Assembly (NCBI RefSeq): GCF_963082655.1
Contig: NC_081555.1
Coordinates: 91,427,272 to 91,491,271, forward strand
DNA: 64,000 nucleotides
Reading direction: 5' to 3'
Source: Stomoxys calcitrans
Taxonomy: Eukaryota; Arthropoda; Insecta; Diptera; Muscidae
This document shows positions 44,271 to 57,077 of this stretch, piece after piece. A program made the translations under genes and the position numbers. Position 1 is the stretch's first letter. Each line of letters opens with the position of its first letter. Below the pieces are notes generated by a model that worked only from the letters and a program-made list of their open reading frames with translations, searched no databases and had not been told where the DNA came from.

Positions 44271-45289
44271 TTTTTATACCCTCCACCATAGGATGGGGGT
44301 ATACTAATTTCGTCATTCTGTTTGTAACTACTCGAAATCTTCGTCTGAGACCCCATAAAGTGTATATATTCTTGATCGTCATGTCATTTTAAGTCGATCT
44401 AGCCATGTCCGTCCGTCTGTCTGTCGAAAGCACGCTAACTTTCGAAGGAGTAAAGCTAGCCGCTTGAAATTTTGCACAAATACTTTTTATTAGTGTAGCT
44501 CGGTTGGTATTGTAAATGGGCCAAATCGGTCCATGTTTTGATATAGCTGCCATATAAACCGATCTTGGGTTTTGACTTCTTGAGTCTCTAGAGGGCGCAA
44601 TTCCGGTCCGATTTGACTGAAATTTTGCTCGTGGTGTTTTGGTATCACTTCCCACAACTGTGTAAAGTATGATTCAAATCGGTTCAAAATATTGTATAGC
44701 TGTCATATAAACCGATCTTGGATCTTGACTTCTTGAGCCAATAGAGCGCGCAATTCTCATCCGATTTGGCTGAAATTTTGCATTAGGTGTTTTGTTATGA
44801 CTTTCAATAACTGTGCTAAGTATGACGCAAATCAGTACATAACCTGATATAGCTGCCATATAAACCGATCTGGGATCTTGACTTCTTGAGCTTCTAAAAG
44901 GCGCAATCCTCATCCGATTTGGCAGAAATTTTGTACAACGGCTTCTCTGATGACCTTCAACATACGTGTCTAATATGGTCTGAATCGATCAATAGCTTGA
45001 TACAGCTCCCATATAAACCGATCTCCCGATTTTGCTTCTTGAGCTCCTACAAGGCGCAATTAGTATCCGAATGAACTGAAATATTACACGATGACTACTA
45101 CAATGTTCAGCATTCATTTATGGTCCGAATCGGACTATAACTTAATATAGCTCCAATAGCATAAGAGTTCTTATTGAATATTCTTTGTTTGTCTAAAAAG
45201 TGATACTGCTCATAGAACTCGACAAATGCGATCCATGGTGGAGGGTATATAAGATTCGGCCCGGCCGAACTTAGCACGCTTTTACTTGT
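44271..45289 (-). repeat. GGCCGG-head repeat, type A, full length, inverted
   Basis: The left end tttttataccctccaccata and right end ggcccggccgaacttagcac..cttttacttgt are both intact. About six units lie between. The gtccgtccgtctgtctgtcg stretch is present, unlike 12672-13801. Confidence 0.85.
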
Positions 45290-45761
45290 TATATTCTTAA
45301 TAATGTTATGTGTGACTTCATTTGAATGTTTAATTTTTTATTTCTAGTGTTTTAACTACCCAGCTGTTTCTTTCTGTTGGATGTTTTTAAAAATGCAACG
45401 TTCGCATTGCTTATGTCATTTATATCATTATTTATACATTCGAGTTCAAATTTGCCAATAAACTCATAAATTAGAAACTGCACAAATTAAAAACTGGAGT
45501 CAATAACCAGTAGGTGTTAAAAAGCAAATATCTACCTTGAATGATATTTTATCTATTTTATATTGAAACTTGTTTATGCGTTTTTATTTATATACTCTTG
45601 GTAATTTTTAGGATTTTTATCTTTAGATTTTGTTTATTTGATGCATTACTTGCAAAAATTTTTTTTAAAAGGGACATATAAACCATGACCTGTTATAGAT
45701 TAATAGTGCGAAATTCGTCTAGAACAAATACAATATTCCATAAATAATGCAATTCTAACAA
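45290..45761. other. No gene seen; A+T-rich
   Basis: Low-copy sequence without feature. Confidence 0.4.
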
Positions 45762-47397
45762 GCAAAAAGGCATTAAGTTCGGCCGGGATACCCACCAACT
45801 GGGTTTATATGTAAACCCCCATTCATCACTATCCGGTGAAATTTGGACAACTTTAGCACACAAATTTGGCATAGACATTGAGTGGTCTAATTTAAATAAG
45901 TCACTGTTCAATCAGTGAATATCAGTGAATAGGCCGATTCGGATCATGCTTGGCATGGATACTGGAAGTCGTAACAGAAGTCATTGTGCCAACTTTCAGC
46001 CAAATCGTATGAAAGTGGGGCTTCTAGGAGATCTATACCCCCTATCCTACGGTGGTGGGTATAACAAGTAAAACACGTCCTAAGGTCGGCCGGGCCGAAT
46101 CTTGGTTACCTACCACCGTAGATTCCTCCAAAAATTTACCCTTATAGTAACAATCAAATCGGGGCTTGACAGAGGCTTTTATGGTCTCACGAAATAATAT
46201 CGGACTATTGGAATTTAAGGCGAATCCTTACCTGTATCAGTGAATAGGCTGATTCGGATCATACTTGGTATGGATACTGGAAGTCGTAACAGAAGTCATT
46301 GTACCAATTTTCAGCCAAATCGTATGAAAGTGGGGCTTCTAGGAGATCTATATCCCCTATCCTACGGTGGTGGGTATAACAAGTAAAACACGTCCTAAGG
46401 TCGGCCGGGCCGAATCTTGGTTACCTACCACTGTAGATTCCGCTAAAAATTTACCCTTATTGTAACAATCAAATCGGGGCTTGAAAGCGGCTTTTATGGT
46501 CTCACGAAAAAATATCGGACTATTGGTATTTAAGGGGTATCCTTACCTGTATCAGTGAATAGGCCGATTCGGATCATACTTGGCATGGATACTGGAAGTC
46601 GTCACAGAAGTCATTGTGCCAATTTTCAGCCAAATCGTATGAAAAGTGGGGCTTCTAGGGGATCAAGAAATCAAATCCGGGGATCGGTTTATATGGGGAC
46701 TATATCAGCTTATAGACCGAATCGGACCATACTTGGCACGGATGTTGGAAGTTATACAGAAGTCCTTGGGGGAAATTTTAGCCAAATCGAACGAAAATGG
46801 AGGCTTCTATGGACTCAAGAAGTCAAAACTGAGGATCTGTTTATATGGGGGCTATATCAGTTTATAGAAGGATTCGAAAAATACTCGGCACGGATGTTGT
46901 GCCAATTTTCAGACAAATCGGATGAAAATTAAGGCTTCCATGGGCTCAAGAAGTCTAATCCTGGGATCGGTGGGGCTATATCAGTATATGGATCAATCCG
47001 GTTCATAAATGGCAGGAATGTTGAAAATCAGAATAGAAGTCCTTGGACGAAATTTCAGCCAAATCCGACGAAAATAGGGATTCAAGAATTCAAAACAAGG
47101 GATCGGTTTAAATGGGGGGGATTTCCAAATTTGAACCGATATGGTCCATTTGCAATCCCCAATGATCTATATTGATAATAACTCTCTGTGCAAAATTTAA
47201 AGCGGTTATCTTTATTCGTTCGAACGCTATCGTGATTTCCACAGACGGACAGGCAAACGGACATGGCTATATCGACTTAGAATGTCAAGACGATCGGGAA
47301 TATATACTTTCTGCAACCGCAGATAAATACCTTGAGGTGTTAAAAACGGAATGACTAGTTTAGTATACCCCATTTTCTATGGTGGTGGGTATAAAAA
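45762..47397 (+). repeat. Type D repeats: partial copy plus tandem 315-bp units
   Basis: The head words differ from type A: aaaacacgtcctaaggtcgg, ccgggccgaatcttggttac and ctaccaccgtagattcc. Units starting aacaagtaaaacacg occur at 46063 and 46378, 315 bp apart, with about 95 percent identity. A partial third lies at 45762-46060. The last copy runs on through units of gggatcggtttatatgggg and a standard tail, ending ctatggtggtgggtataaaa at about 47395. Confidence 0.75.
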
Positions 47398-48384
47398 CGT
47401 TCAATGTACAATTCAATGAAGAGAAGCCATGATGAAAACCTTATAACAGCTTAATTTCAATATCATGGGGTATAAATTGAAAGTGTGGGATGGGTTTTTG
47501 CCCAGTGCCCGGCTGAAGAATAACAACCCAGCAAGAGCCGATGGTTTATCACGGGATTATTTTATAGTCCGAAAGCGGTACGCTAATATCCATATGCATC
47601 AGCTAGTCTGTGCTATCTAAATAGCTAGAAGAACAGATACCCGTTGACTAGAAGCAAGAAATTGAGGTACTTGGAAACTATCTCTAAGTTTGGCTAATTG
47701 AACAAACGTTCTGTGATTGTTAATTAAGTATCTTGGGTAGGTAAACAAAGTTCGTACCGCCCACACCTTATTTGTTTTAAACCTTTTCCTATTTCCCATC
47801 TCATTTCCAAAGCATAATGTATCCCATTCTGCCAGATTACAAATGAAAACCTGCCATGTATTGTTTTGTTTATTTCAAAATTCCAATTTTTTTTTTTGCA
47901 ACGTTGTGTGTTCGCAATGCATTTCTTAAAGCCGGATGCAATTTTTCATCCCTGCCAGACAAACAAATTTGCCAAATTGTTTATTAATCATACAAACTAA
48001 GGGCTAAGGGTGTATTGCTAAGTGAATGGTTATGTGTTAGAACGTTTCAAACACAATTTTAATTTAAGCTGATAAGTCACATGTTTTGCTTGAAATGCTG
48101 TTATAAAATTGTTGTTAATTTTTTCTCATTTAGCGTTGAAAAATTAGTCACGTTTAAAAGTAACACTAAGCACGCATTTATAGAGGGTGAATAGAGGAAA
48201 AAAAAACAAAAATTAAAATAAAAAAAGAACTTGTTGCTGATAAGTTATTTCACAAACAGCAAGGACAATTCGTTGCGCGAAAAGCAATGAATCCAAAGAA
48301 ACACAAGTTAAACAAATATTGTAGAAATGTTTTCCACAACATATGGCCAATCTAGTACTACTTTTAGTATTTGAACATTGTTCG
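47398..48384. other. No gene seen; low-copy DNA
   Basis: Short frames only (for example 47617-47799 on -). A+T-rich with a tttttttttt tract near 47890. No repeat family recognised. Confidence 0.4.
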
Positions 48385-48790
48385 TATTCCATGGATATCC
48401 TCCTTCTTCTTAGTGACGTAAGGACGTTTGTCATAAATACAGAACTTTCCAGGAATTCATACCCGCTAAGTCAGGCATTCACACCCGCCTTGGGCCAGCT
48501 GACCAGTTCATGTCATTGAAATTAGTGTACTAATCTAATATTGTCGACATAATACGGGACTCAAAGCATGCCGAAACAGATATGTATATCGACCGTGACA
48601 AGTCCTAATGGTGTTTTATGCAGGCACCTGCCGTGTTGGCTCAATCCCGCAGGGCTCTTAACCCCGGGTGAAAACAATGCGTCTACCAACGCCCCCATAC
48701 ATAGCCGAAGCTAGCATGAGTACCAATTCGAGTTCACGTTGTTTTGACGTGTTCTCCCCCTTGGTTAGGTGCGGAGCACAATCTTAAACT
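48385..48790 (+). pseudogene. CR1-like LINE C-terminal scrap and unassigned flank
   Basis: ccttcttcttagtgacgtaa followed by ggacgtttgtcataaataca and aggaattcatacccg parallels the CR1 end at 56785-56855 (cttcttatttctgacataag, atgttcaagagaaatacaag, atgaactcacacccg). The following 48480-48790 is G+C-richer and may be transposon-derived, but I cannot assign it. Confidence 0.4.
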
Positions 48791-48953
48791 CCATCCGATG
48801 TTTGGGTCACGGCACCCGGTTGCAATGGAACTGCACATCGAGCTTGCGCTCTAGCCGCGATTTGGGTCCAAACCACAGCCACCACGTTACTCCTCACTGG
48901 GGCTTCACCATAGTCGGGCTGGGATCGAATTGAGAAATCGATTGAGAACTCCG

Positions 48954-49055
48954 GTTGTTGTTGTTGTAGCAGCGTGTTATACACTGAGGCGGCAGCCCTT
49001 GCCGATGAAGAACTCCATCGGGTCAATCCGGTACGTACAACCGGCTGCTACGGTT
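48954..49055 (-). mobile_element. Short (AAC)n-tailed retroposon, second copy
   Basis: On the plus strand it reads ttgttgttgttgtagcagcg, cactgaggcggcagccctt, gccgatgaagaactccatcg, ggtcaatccggtacgtacaa and ccggctgctacgg. It is the reverse complement of the insert at 30030-30137. A target duplication is not clear. Confidence 0.75.
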
Positions 49056-49084
49056 CCGGGCGTTCAAAGCCATTTCCTCACACA

Positions 49085-50828
49085 CACAGAATTCCTGACT
49101 TATGAAATTTTGCATGAAGTGTTCTGGTATGACTTTCAACATTTTTACGAAGTAAAGTCTATGTCAGTCCATAACCTGATATAGCCGCCATATAAACCGA
49201 TCGTCCGAATAGACTTCCTGAGCCTCTACAGAGTGCAATTCTTATCCAATTTGGACGAAATTTTGCATGAAGTGATTTATTTTGACTTCCAACAACTGTG
49301 TTAAGTATGGTCTAAATCAGCCTATATCCTGATATAGCCGCCATATAAACCGATCTTCCGATAATACTTCATGAGCTTCTAGAGGGCGAAATTCTTATCC
49401 AATATGGTTGACATGTTGCATATTTCGTTTTGGTATGACTTCCAACAACTGTTCTAAGTTTGGTCTAAATCGGTATATAACCTGATATAGCTGCCATATA
49501 AACCGATCTCCTAGTTTGATTTTTTGTGCATCTGGAGGGCGTAAATATTACTCGTTTTGTCTGAAATTTTGGACCATATTTGGATATAGCTGCTATATAG
49601 ACCGATCTGAGGATAAACGGTCTAATGGACATAAATGTTTTATTTTTTATCCGATTTCGCAGAAATTTTAATTAGTGGGTAGTTTTAGGCGACCCGATAT
49701 CTGACCGAAATATGGGTCAGATCGAACTATATTTATATGCAGCTGTCATATATACCGATCTGCCCGATTTCGCTGAAATTTGAAACGGCGAGGTGTTTCA
49801 CGCCTCCCGACATCTGACCTAAATATGGTTCATATATTTAAATATAGCTGCCATATAGACCGATCTGCCGATAAAGGGTCTGAAGTCCATTAAAGATTTA
49901 TTTTTAAGCAATTTCGCTGAAATTTGAAACAGTGAGTAGTTTTACACCTCCCAACGTAGGATCCAAATATGGATCAGATTGGAATATATATAGATATAAC
50001 TGCCATATAGACCGATCTCCCGATAAAGGGTCTGAAGTTCATAAAAGCTGTATTTATTACCCGATATCGCCGAAATTTTAGTTTTAGGTCTCCCGATATC
50101 CTTCTCAAATATGGTTCGGATCGGACTATATTTAGATATAGCTGCCATATAGACCGATCTGCCGATAAAGTTTCTGAAGCCCATAAAAGCTTTATTTTTA
50201 ACCGATTTCGCTGAAATTTGAAACAGTGAGTAATTTTACACCTCCCAACGTAGGATCCAAATATGGTTCAGATCGGACTATATTTAGATATAGCTGCCAT
50301 ATAGACCGATCCCCCAATAAAGGGTCTGAAGCCTATAAAAGCTTTATTTATTACCCGGTGTCGCCTAAATTTTTTAGCAGTGGGTAGTTTTAGGTCTCCC
50401 GATATCCGTCTCAAATATGGTTCGGATCGGACTATATTTAGATATAGCTGCCATATAGACCGATCTCCCGATAAAGGGTCTGAAGCCCATTAAAGATTTA
50501 TTTTTTAACCGATTTCACTGAAATTTGAAACAGTGAGTAATTTTACGCCTATTAACATAGGACCCAAATGTGGTTCAGATCGGACTGTATTTAGATATAG
50601 CTGTCATATAGACCGATATGCCGGTTAAATGTCTGAAGCTCATAAAAGCTTTATTTATTTCCCGATGTTGTTGAAATTTGAAATTCTGAATTTGAATAGT
50701 GCTGAATTTGGGTGCATAAGTTATCCAATTTTCATCGGATTGTGACGAAAGGGGGTTTACATATATATTCAAGGTGGTGGGTATCCAATGTTCGGCCCGG
50801 CCGAATTTAATGCCTTTTTACTTGTTTT
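49085..50828 (-). repeat. Mixed type A/B array, inverted
   Basis: 49085-49560 carries type A-like units (tgacttccaacaactgtg, ctgatatagccgccatataa). From 49560 the units are type B (ccgataaagggtctgaagcc at about 49870, 50019, 50160, 50313, 50468 and 50622; spacings about 141-155 bp). The right end is the inverted type B head: aaggtggtgggtatccaatg, ttcggcccggccgaatttaa and tgcctttttacttgt. It is either a hybrid copy or a type A fragment abutting a type B copy. Confidence 0.75.
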
Positions 50829-52183
50829 GTATTATTTACAACAGAAATAGTCCGATAAGTATAACAAAGTGTCATGAATTTAAAAATAATTTATTTCAAA
50901 TATATGTCCACATGTTGGAACACACTTTTTGACCAATTTAATAGACCCACTGAGTTACATAATTATATTCAAACTTTCGCTTACCTTAGACAAACAACAT
51001 TTAAACATTTTGTTCGCTGAAACTTTCGGTTTCTATTGATATTCAAGTTCATTGATCTTTGAACAAAACAAAGAAACTATTTTCATGATGATTCATTAAA
51101 AAAAGTTTAAATTCTTCTTTATGAAACATTTAAACCATTCGCTTTTCTTTGACCTCAAGTAACCCCTTGTCAACATATGGTTAGTTGTTTGAATTATTTT
51201 TTAATATACAATAACGAGTTATAGCTACCTACTAAACGAGTTGCTTGAATTTTCTCACTGTGTATAGTGGTTTATGTTGTAGATAATTAGTCTTCCTGCT
51301 TTCAATAATTTAGTCTCTATAATTTATGCTGTTAAATTATTTAACGGCTATAGCAACAGGAATATGAAGAAAAAAAGATGAATTTTATTTATTCCAATCA
51401 AGTTCTTGATTTCTAACAATTTGAAGTTCTTTAGAAGTTCTAGGCAAATTTAACGATCAGTACGAGGAAATCTTTCAAACATTGCGAAACAAATGTCGGT
51501 GTGTGAAGAATATTGGCAAGAACTGTGAAAAAAAAAACTACAAAAAACGACTATAAAATTCAATAAACAAAAGGTGTTCAACTGTTCTGCTTAAAGTAAA
51601 TAAATCAATCTTATAGATGGAAAGACAAAATATAGAAATAGAATTTACAACGTTTGTACAACACTAAGTTATAATAAAAAAATAAACTATACCCACCTAC
51701 CACTGCACACATTAAACTTAAAACAAAGGAATACCTCAAACATTTGCTTGATCGACAAATTATAAAATCCATATAAAATCACCCAACTATGGGCAGTTTT
51801 GTAAAAACATTTAAACAACTGCTAATACCTTAAGAGAAAAAAAAAAACAAAAACATCCGATATATAATTGAACTACGCATTATTTTGTTTGTAAACAACA
51901 AATCCAGTTTTGTTCTTTGTTTTTCCTATACACCCAAGAATTTGAATGATGTTGTTCTTGTTGCCAACATTTCCATGGCCTATTGATGATATTGCGGTGT
52001 ATTTATTATTTATTTCTTTATCTTTTTATGGTTTCGTGCAATTTGTTCCGCATATCAGCCGTTTGACAAAACTGCAAATTGCGAATGGAGGCCTGGAAAA
52101 GGGCCCTAAACATTTCATTTTTATAAAAAAAAACTTGTCGAACCTTGCTCGCTTCGCAGAGCACTATTTTACTCTCTAATACC
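50829..52183. other. No gene seen; A+T-rich low-copy DNA
   Basis: No repeat or exon could be supported. Frame 51946-52179 (MMLFLLPTFPWPIDDIAVYL) is hydrophobic at its start but shows no splice or family evidence, and its end runs into the hAT-like element's flank. Confidence 0.35.
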
Positions 52184-53791
52184 ACTTGGGGTAGAGCTGG
52201 CAAAATATCTATGGCATTATCGATATTTAATTTTTTGCCTGAATATCTGGCACTATCGATATTTAATTTTTTGACTGAATATCGATTGATATTTTTCCGA
52301 CGGATACTATCGCAGGAGTTACATTTTTTGCAAAAATAAACAAAAACAAGCAATTCGTCATTGAATGTATTCTTTAATATATATTGCGCCTATAGAGGGC
52401 GCTATTTTCATCCGATTAGGCTAACATTTTGTACAATGATTTCTCTCATGACTTCCAACTGATATTGCTTCTGTATACGTACCACTTCTGTGATACAGGG
52501 AATTAAAACTTAGTGAATTAGTTTGTAACACCCAAAAGGAAGAGAGATAGACCCATTGATAAGTATACCGATCGACTCAGAATCACTTTCTGTTTCGATT
52601 TAGCTATGTCCGTCTGTCTGTCCATGTTAATTTGTGTACAAACTATAGGTCGCAATTTTCATCCGATCGTCTTCAAATTTGCTATGAGCATGTTTTTCGA
52701 CCTAGAGAGAAACCTATTGAAATCGGAAAAAATCGGTTCAGATTTGGATATAGCTCCCATATATATGTTCGTCCGATTTGCAGTCGCAATTTTCATCCGA
52801 TCGTCTTCAAATTTGGTATGGGCATGTTTTTCGGCCTAGAGACGAAGCCTATTGAAATTGGAAAAAATCGGTTCAGATTTGGATATAGCTCCCATATATA
52901 TGTTCGTCCGATTTGCAGTATACTGCAAAAAATGGTAATTTTTTAATCGATTTTCTCAAAATTTGGCAGGAAGGATTTTCTTATGACTGCCGACAAAACA
53001 GTTGAATTTCATAGAAATCGGTTCAAATTTAAATATAGCTCTCATATATATATATATATATATATCGCCCGATCTTCACTCCTAGAGCCACTTTAAGCGC
53101 ATTTATTGACCAATCTTCCCAAAATTTTGTACAACGCTTTCCTCGACGATGTCCATATTGTCTAAAAAGTTTGCTCGAAATCAGTTCAGATTTAGACATA
53201 GCTCTTATATATATATTCTCGTCCGATTTGCAGTAATATTGCAATCAAATGGTCATTTGTTAAGCGATTCTTTCGAAATATGGCAGGAAGGATTTTCTTT
53301 TGCTTCTCCACATTATAGATGAACTTCATAGCCGTCACATATGTATATTTCCCGATTTTCCCCTCTAGAGCCACTCTAATAGCATTTTTTGACCAATCTT
53401 GCCAAAATTTTGCACAACGCTTTTCTCGACGAGTACCAAACTATCAAATTTTGGGTAATTTGCAACATTGTTGTCATTTGTGAATCGTAATTATTACAGT
53501 TTAAACATATTTGCTCGAAATGTGATACGGATTGTTTATTAAACCCATCTGAAAACATCCAGTGAGGTCAATTAAAATTGCTTCAGAATTAGACATAGCT
53601 CCCACTTTGTACCTATATGGTAGGTGCAGGGTATTATAAAGTCGGCACCGCCTGACTTTTGCCTTTCCTTGCTAGTTACTTCACATTTTCGTTTGAATTA
53701 TAGGTTATGGGAAATTAACGATAGTTTCGATATTTATTATGAAAACTATCGAAAATTTCGAATGTTGCGATTTGCCAGCTCTACCTTAGGG
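52184..53791 (-). mobile_element. hAT-like element, third copy, expanded by type C repeat
   Basis: The ends are tagagctggcaaaatatcta at 52192 and gatttgccagctcta ending at 53783. Flanking octamers are acttgggg (52184-52191) and ccttaggg (53784-53791), 6 of 8 identical, consistent with an eroded 8-bp duplication. The right end (aattaacgatagtttcgata, aactatcgaaaatttcg) is the inverted counterpart of the left end of the 10625 copy. The left subterminal part contains a duplication of actatcgatatttaattttt. The interior is a type C repeat. Confidence 0.7.
52600..53660 (+). repeat. GGCCGG-like repeat, type C, nested
   Basis: Units of about 150-170 bp based on attttcatccgatcgtcttc, aaatcggttcagatttggat and agctcccatatatatgttcg. 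52640-52770 and 52780-52920 are close duplicates. The end carries gcagggtattataaagtcgg and caccgcctgactttt, unlike types A, B and D. A (TA)n run lies at 53045-53065. Confidence 0.65.
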
Positions 53792-53824
53792 TGGAGACAT
53801 TTCGAATGCGGAATTTATGGCATA

Positions 53825-54060
53825 TTCCGCATATGATGCTGAACGCCTGCGTTCGAATTCTGGCGAGAACATCGGAAAAATACTTTAATGATGGTTATCC
53901 CCTCCTAGTACTGCTGACATTTATGAAGAACTTTGTCATGCATAGAAGTCATGTAAAAAATTTTCCCCAAAAAAGGTTTCGCTTAGCGGTACGTCGTTTG
54001 GACTCCGCTATAAAAAGGAGGTCCCTTTTATTGGAGCTAAAAGTTAAATCGGAACTTGAC
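53825..54060 (+). mobile_element. tRNA-derived SINE, family 1 (A box lost)
   Basis: It matches 57348-57665 from atgatgctgaacgcctgcgt onward: a mutated B box (cgttcgaattc), gaacatcggaaaaatac, catgtaaaaaattttcccca and aaaaggaggtcccttttatt. The tail is missing after ttaaatcggaacttgacc. Confidence 0.7.
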
Positions 54061-54242
54061 CTTTTCTTAAATTCGCTCACAGAGAAGTACGAAATTAATG
54101 TCCTTGCACCTGTTGATAATTCCGCACCTCTAGCTCTTCGTGCCTTCTCTTCTCCAGCCCCGAGACGGTCAATTTTTCTAAACAAGCTCAATGACGAGGT
54201 GACGTAAATGCTGCTGCTGAAATGTTGGTAGGATTAATATTA

Positions 54243-55088
54243 ACAAGTAAAAGCGTGCTTAGTTTGGCTGGGCCGAATCTCATATACCCTCCACCATGGA
54301 TCGCGTTTGTCGAGTTTTTTGCGCGGTATCTCTTTTTAGGCAAACAAAGAATAATGAATAAGAACTTTATGCTATTGGAGCTATATCAATTTATAGTCTG
54401 ATGCGGATAATAAACGAAATGAATGCTGAACATTGTAGAAGTCATTGTGTAATATTTCAGTTCATTCGGATAAGAAGAAAAATCGGGAGATCGGCTTATA
54501 TGGGAGCTGTATCAAGCTATAGACCGATTCAGACCATGTTGGACACGTATGTTGAGGGTCATGGGAGAAGACGTTGTATAAAAATTCAGCCAAATCGGAT
54601 GAGAATTGCGCTCTAGCGGCTCAAGAAGTCAAGATCCCAGATCGGGTTATATGGCAGCTACACCAGGTTATGAACCGATTTGAATAATACTTAGCGCAGT
54701 TGTTGAAAATGACCAAAACCAAAACACCACGTGCAAAATTTTAGTCAAATCGGACGAGAATTGTGTCCTCTAGGGGCTCAAGAAGTTAAAACCCAAGATC
54801 GGTTTAAATGGCAGCTATATCAAGATATGGACCGATTTGGCCCATTTACAATCCCAACTGACCTACACTAATAAAAAGTGTTTGTGCGAAATTTTAAGCG
54901 TCTAGCTTTACTCCTCCGAAAGTTAGCGTGCTTTCGACAGACAGACGGACGGTCATGGTTAGATCGACTTAAAATGACTTGACGATCAAGAATATATATA
55001 TTTCTTGGGGTCTTAGACGCATATTTCGAGGTGTTACAAACAGAACGAAGAAATTAGTATACCCCCATCCTGTGGTGGAGGGTATAAT
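54243..55088 (+). repeat. GGCCGG-head repeat, type A, full length
   Basis: The head is acaagtaaaagcgtgcttag, with the palindrome mutated to tttggctgggccgaa and tataccctccaccatggatc. About four units and a standard tail end in ctgtggtggagggtataata. Both termini are present. Confidence 0.8.
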
Positions 55089-56021
55089 AAGATGGTTGAT
55101 TCCGACCAAGAATTTATCGCTGAAATCAAGAGATTAAATTTGGTTTAACCGAGCATGCAGAGATGCTGTCAGATCAAAATGCATTTAGAAATCGGCGTCT
55201 TAACAAGAATGTCAATACGAAAATACTACGCAAACAGGCAAGAACTTCGTATGCCAAAGTACTTAGACAAGATAAGTTTTTTTACGAACTGCGTCCACGT
55301 CTACGTCTAGGCGAATCTACTGGCTGAAATGTTTGCAGGAAATTTTTCCCTGTCGTTTAGCAATCAACCACTCCCCGTGAATGAAGGTGTATCTAGTTCG
55401 ATGCCCCAGATATTCTTACGAACACGTGGAGTCAACACTCCAACACCCGGTTGGTATAACAACACTAGTCCTTTGTAAGTGTTCTTCGACACTTGCTCGT
55501 CCACTACGCAATCTTTTCAACCTTGCTTACCGTGCGTGAGTTTACCTGGCGCATTAAAAGGTTGCGAGCGTTCAGCCAATCCCCAAAAGGGTGAGGGAAA
55601 CAACTCTACGAATTTCCGGTCAATTGCGACATGCTCCACCCGTTTCAAGGTTATGGAGAGCATGGTTAACCACTATCTTGTGAGATACCTAGAGTCCAAT
55701 GGCCTTCTTAGCGATAGACGGTATGGGTTCCATAGAAATCGCTCTACGGGAGACTAATGGCATTTCTATGGGAACGGTTGAGTTGCTCTATCCACCAGCT
55801 TGGTGAGAGTAAGGTCGTTGCTCTGAACATCTTCAAGACATTTGATAGAGTATGGCAAGAGGCACGAGGCACTTTTGTCAAAACTAATCGTTTTTGGAGT
55901 CGGTAATAATTTCATTCGATTTATATCTAGCCTTCTCGGAGATCGCACTATACGATTCTCATCCGATGAATATACATTGACCGCAGGTGTGCCACAAGGC
56001 TCTGTTCTTTCTCCTTCCCTT
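55089..56021 (+). pseudogene. CR1-like LINE, linker and RT fingers/palm, broken
   Basis: Plus strand: NAFRNRRLNKNVNTKILRKQ and ARTSYAKVLRQDKFFY (linker), then after stops ANPQKGEGNNSTNFRSIATC and TRFKVMESMVNHYLVRYLES with NGLLSDRRYGFHRNRSTGD (RT fingers). ALNIFKTFDRVW near 55825 is motif A with its aspartates altered. IRFISSLLGDRTIRFSSDEY and TAGVPQGSVLSPSL (motif B region) end at 56021. At this point a type B repeat interrupts. Motif C is not present. Same family as 20420-21540 and 60886-61345. Confidence 0.75.
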
Positions 56022-56711
56022 CTTATACCCACCACCAAAGAATGGGGTATATTCATTTGGTCATTCCGTTTGCAACACATCGAAATATCCATTTCCGACC
56101 CTTTAAAGTATATATACTCTTGATCGTCTTAAAAATCTAAGACAATCTAGCCATGTCCGTCCGTCTGTCTGTTGAAATCACGCTATAGTCTTTAAAATAG
56201 AGATATTGAGCTGAAACCTTGCAAAGATTCCTATTTTGTCCATAAGCAGATTAAGCTCTTAGGCCCATAAAAGCCACATTTATTATCCGATTTTGCTGAA
56301 ATTGGGGACATTTAGTTGTGTTAGGCCCTTCGACATCCTTCTTTAATTTGGCTCACATCGGTCCAGATTTCGATATAGCTGCCATATAGACCGATCTCTC
56401 GATTTAAGGTCTTGGGCCCATAAAAGTCGCATATATTGTCCGATTTCGTCGAAATTTGGGACAGTGAGTTGTGTTAGGACTTTCGACATCATTCTTCAAT
56501 TTGGTCCAGATCAGTCTAGATTTGAATATAGTTGCCATATAGACCGATCTCTCGATTTAAGGTCTTGGGCCCATAAAAGGCGTATTTATTGTACGATTTC
56601 GCCGAAATTTGGGACAGTGAGTTGTGTTAAGTTTTTCGATATCCGCGTCTTATACGGTTCAGAATGGTCTATATTTGGACAATTTGGTCTATTATTTCGG
56701 TTATCCAATTC
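56022..56711 (-). repeat. Type B repeat inserted in the CR1-like LINE
   Basis: Inverted tail first (ttatacccaccaccaaagaa, tttgcaacacatcgaaatat, atgtccgtccgtctgtctgt), then units with cttaggcccataaaagccac and tctcgatttaaggtcttggg about 155 bp apart. The head end is missing: it stops at tctattatttcggttatc, where CR1 sequence resumes. Confidence 0.75.
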
Positions 56712-57015
56712 TATTGTTCTCTTGAACATCGTCGGAATGTGGGTAGCGTTGTACTGCTGTATCGTGGCGTGTGTTCCGGGGATTTTCGTCTTCTTATTTC
56801 TGACATAAGGATGTTCAAGAGAAATACAAGACTTGCCATGAACTCACACCCGTTTGTAATGTCTTTCCCTCCAACATTGACGACCAGAAATTTCAAATGT
56901 ATATCAATAAATACTCTTTCCCCCCTTCAATCCTCAACTTTCCTAATCGCCAACCTAATGCACTGCGTTTATAAGGGACATTCCCTGGGTGTTGGTTACG
57001 AAAAAAAAGTTTAAA
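56712..57015 (+). pseudogene. CR1-like LINE 3' end
   Basis: Continues the interrupted element, lacking the region between RT motif B and the C-terminus: SLEHRRNVGSVVLLYRGVCS, then DIRMFKRNTRLAMNSHPFVM. The 3' UTR ends ccctgggtgttggttacgaa with a short A run at about 57005, the same end as 20420. Confidence 0.7.
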
Positions 57016-57077
57016 ATTTTGTATGAATTCATTAAAAAATTTTATTTTAATATCAGCAGATAGTGTTTGCTGATATC

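Noticed and set aside
48784..49026. 80-residue minus-strand frame with a run of four glutamines
   Set aside because: The glutamine run and first residues come from the (AAC)n retroposon; the rest has no match that I recognise.
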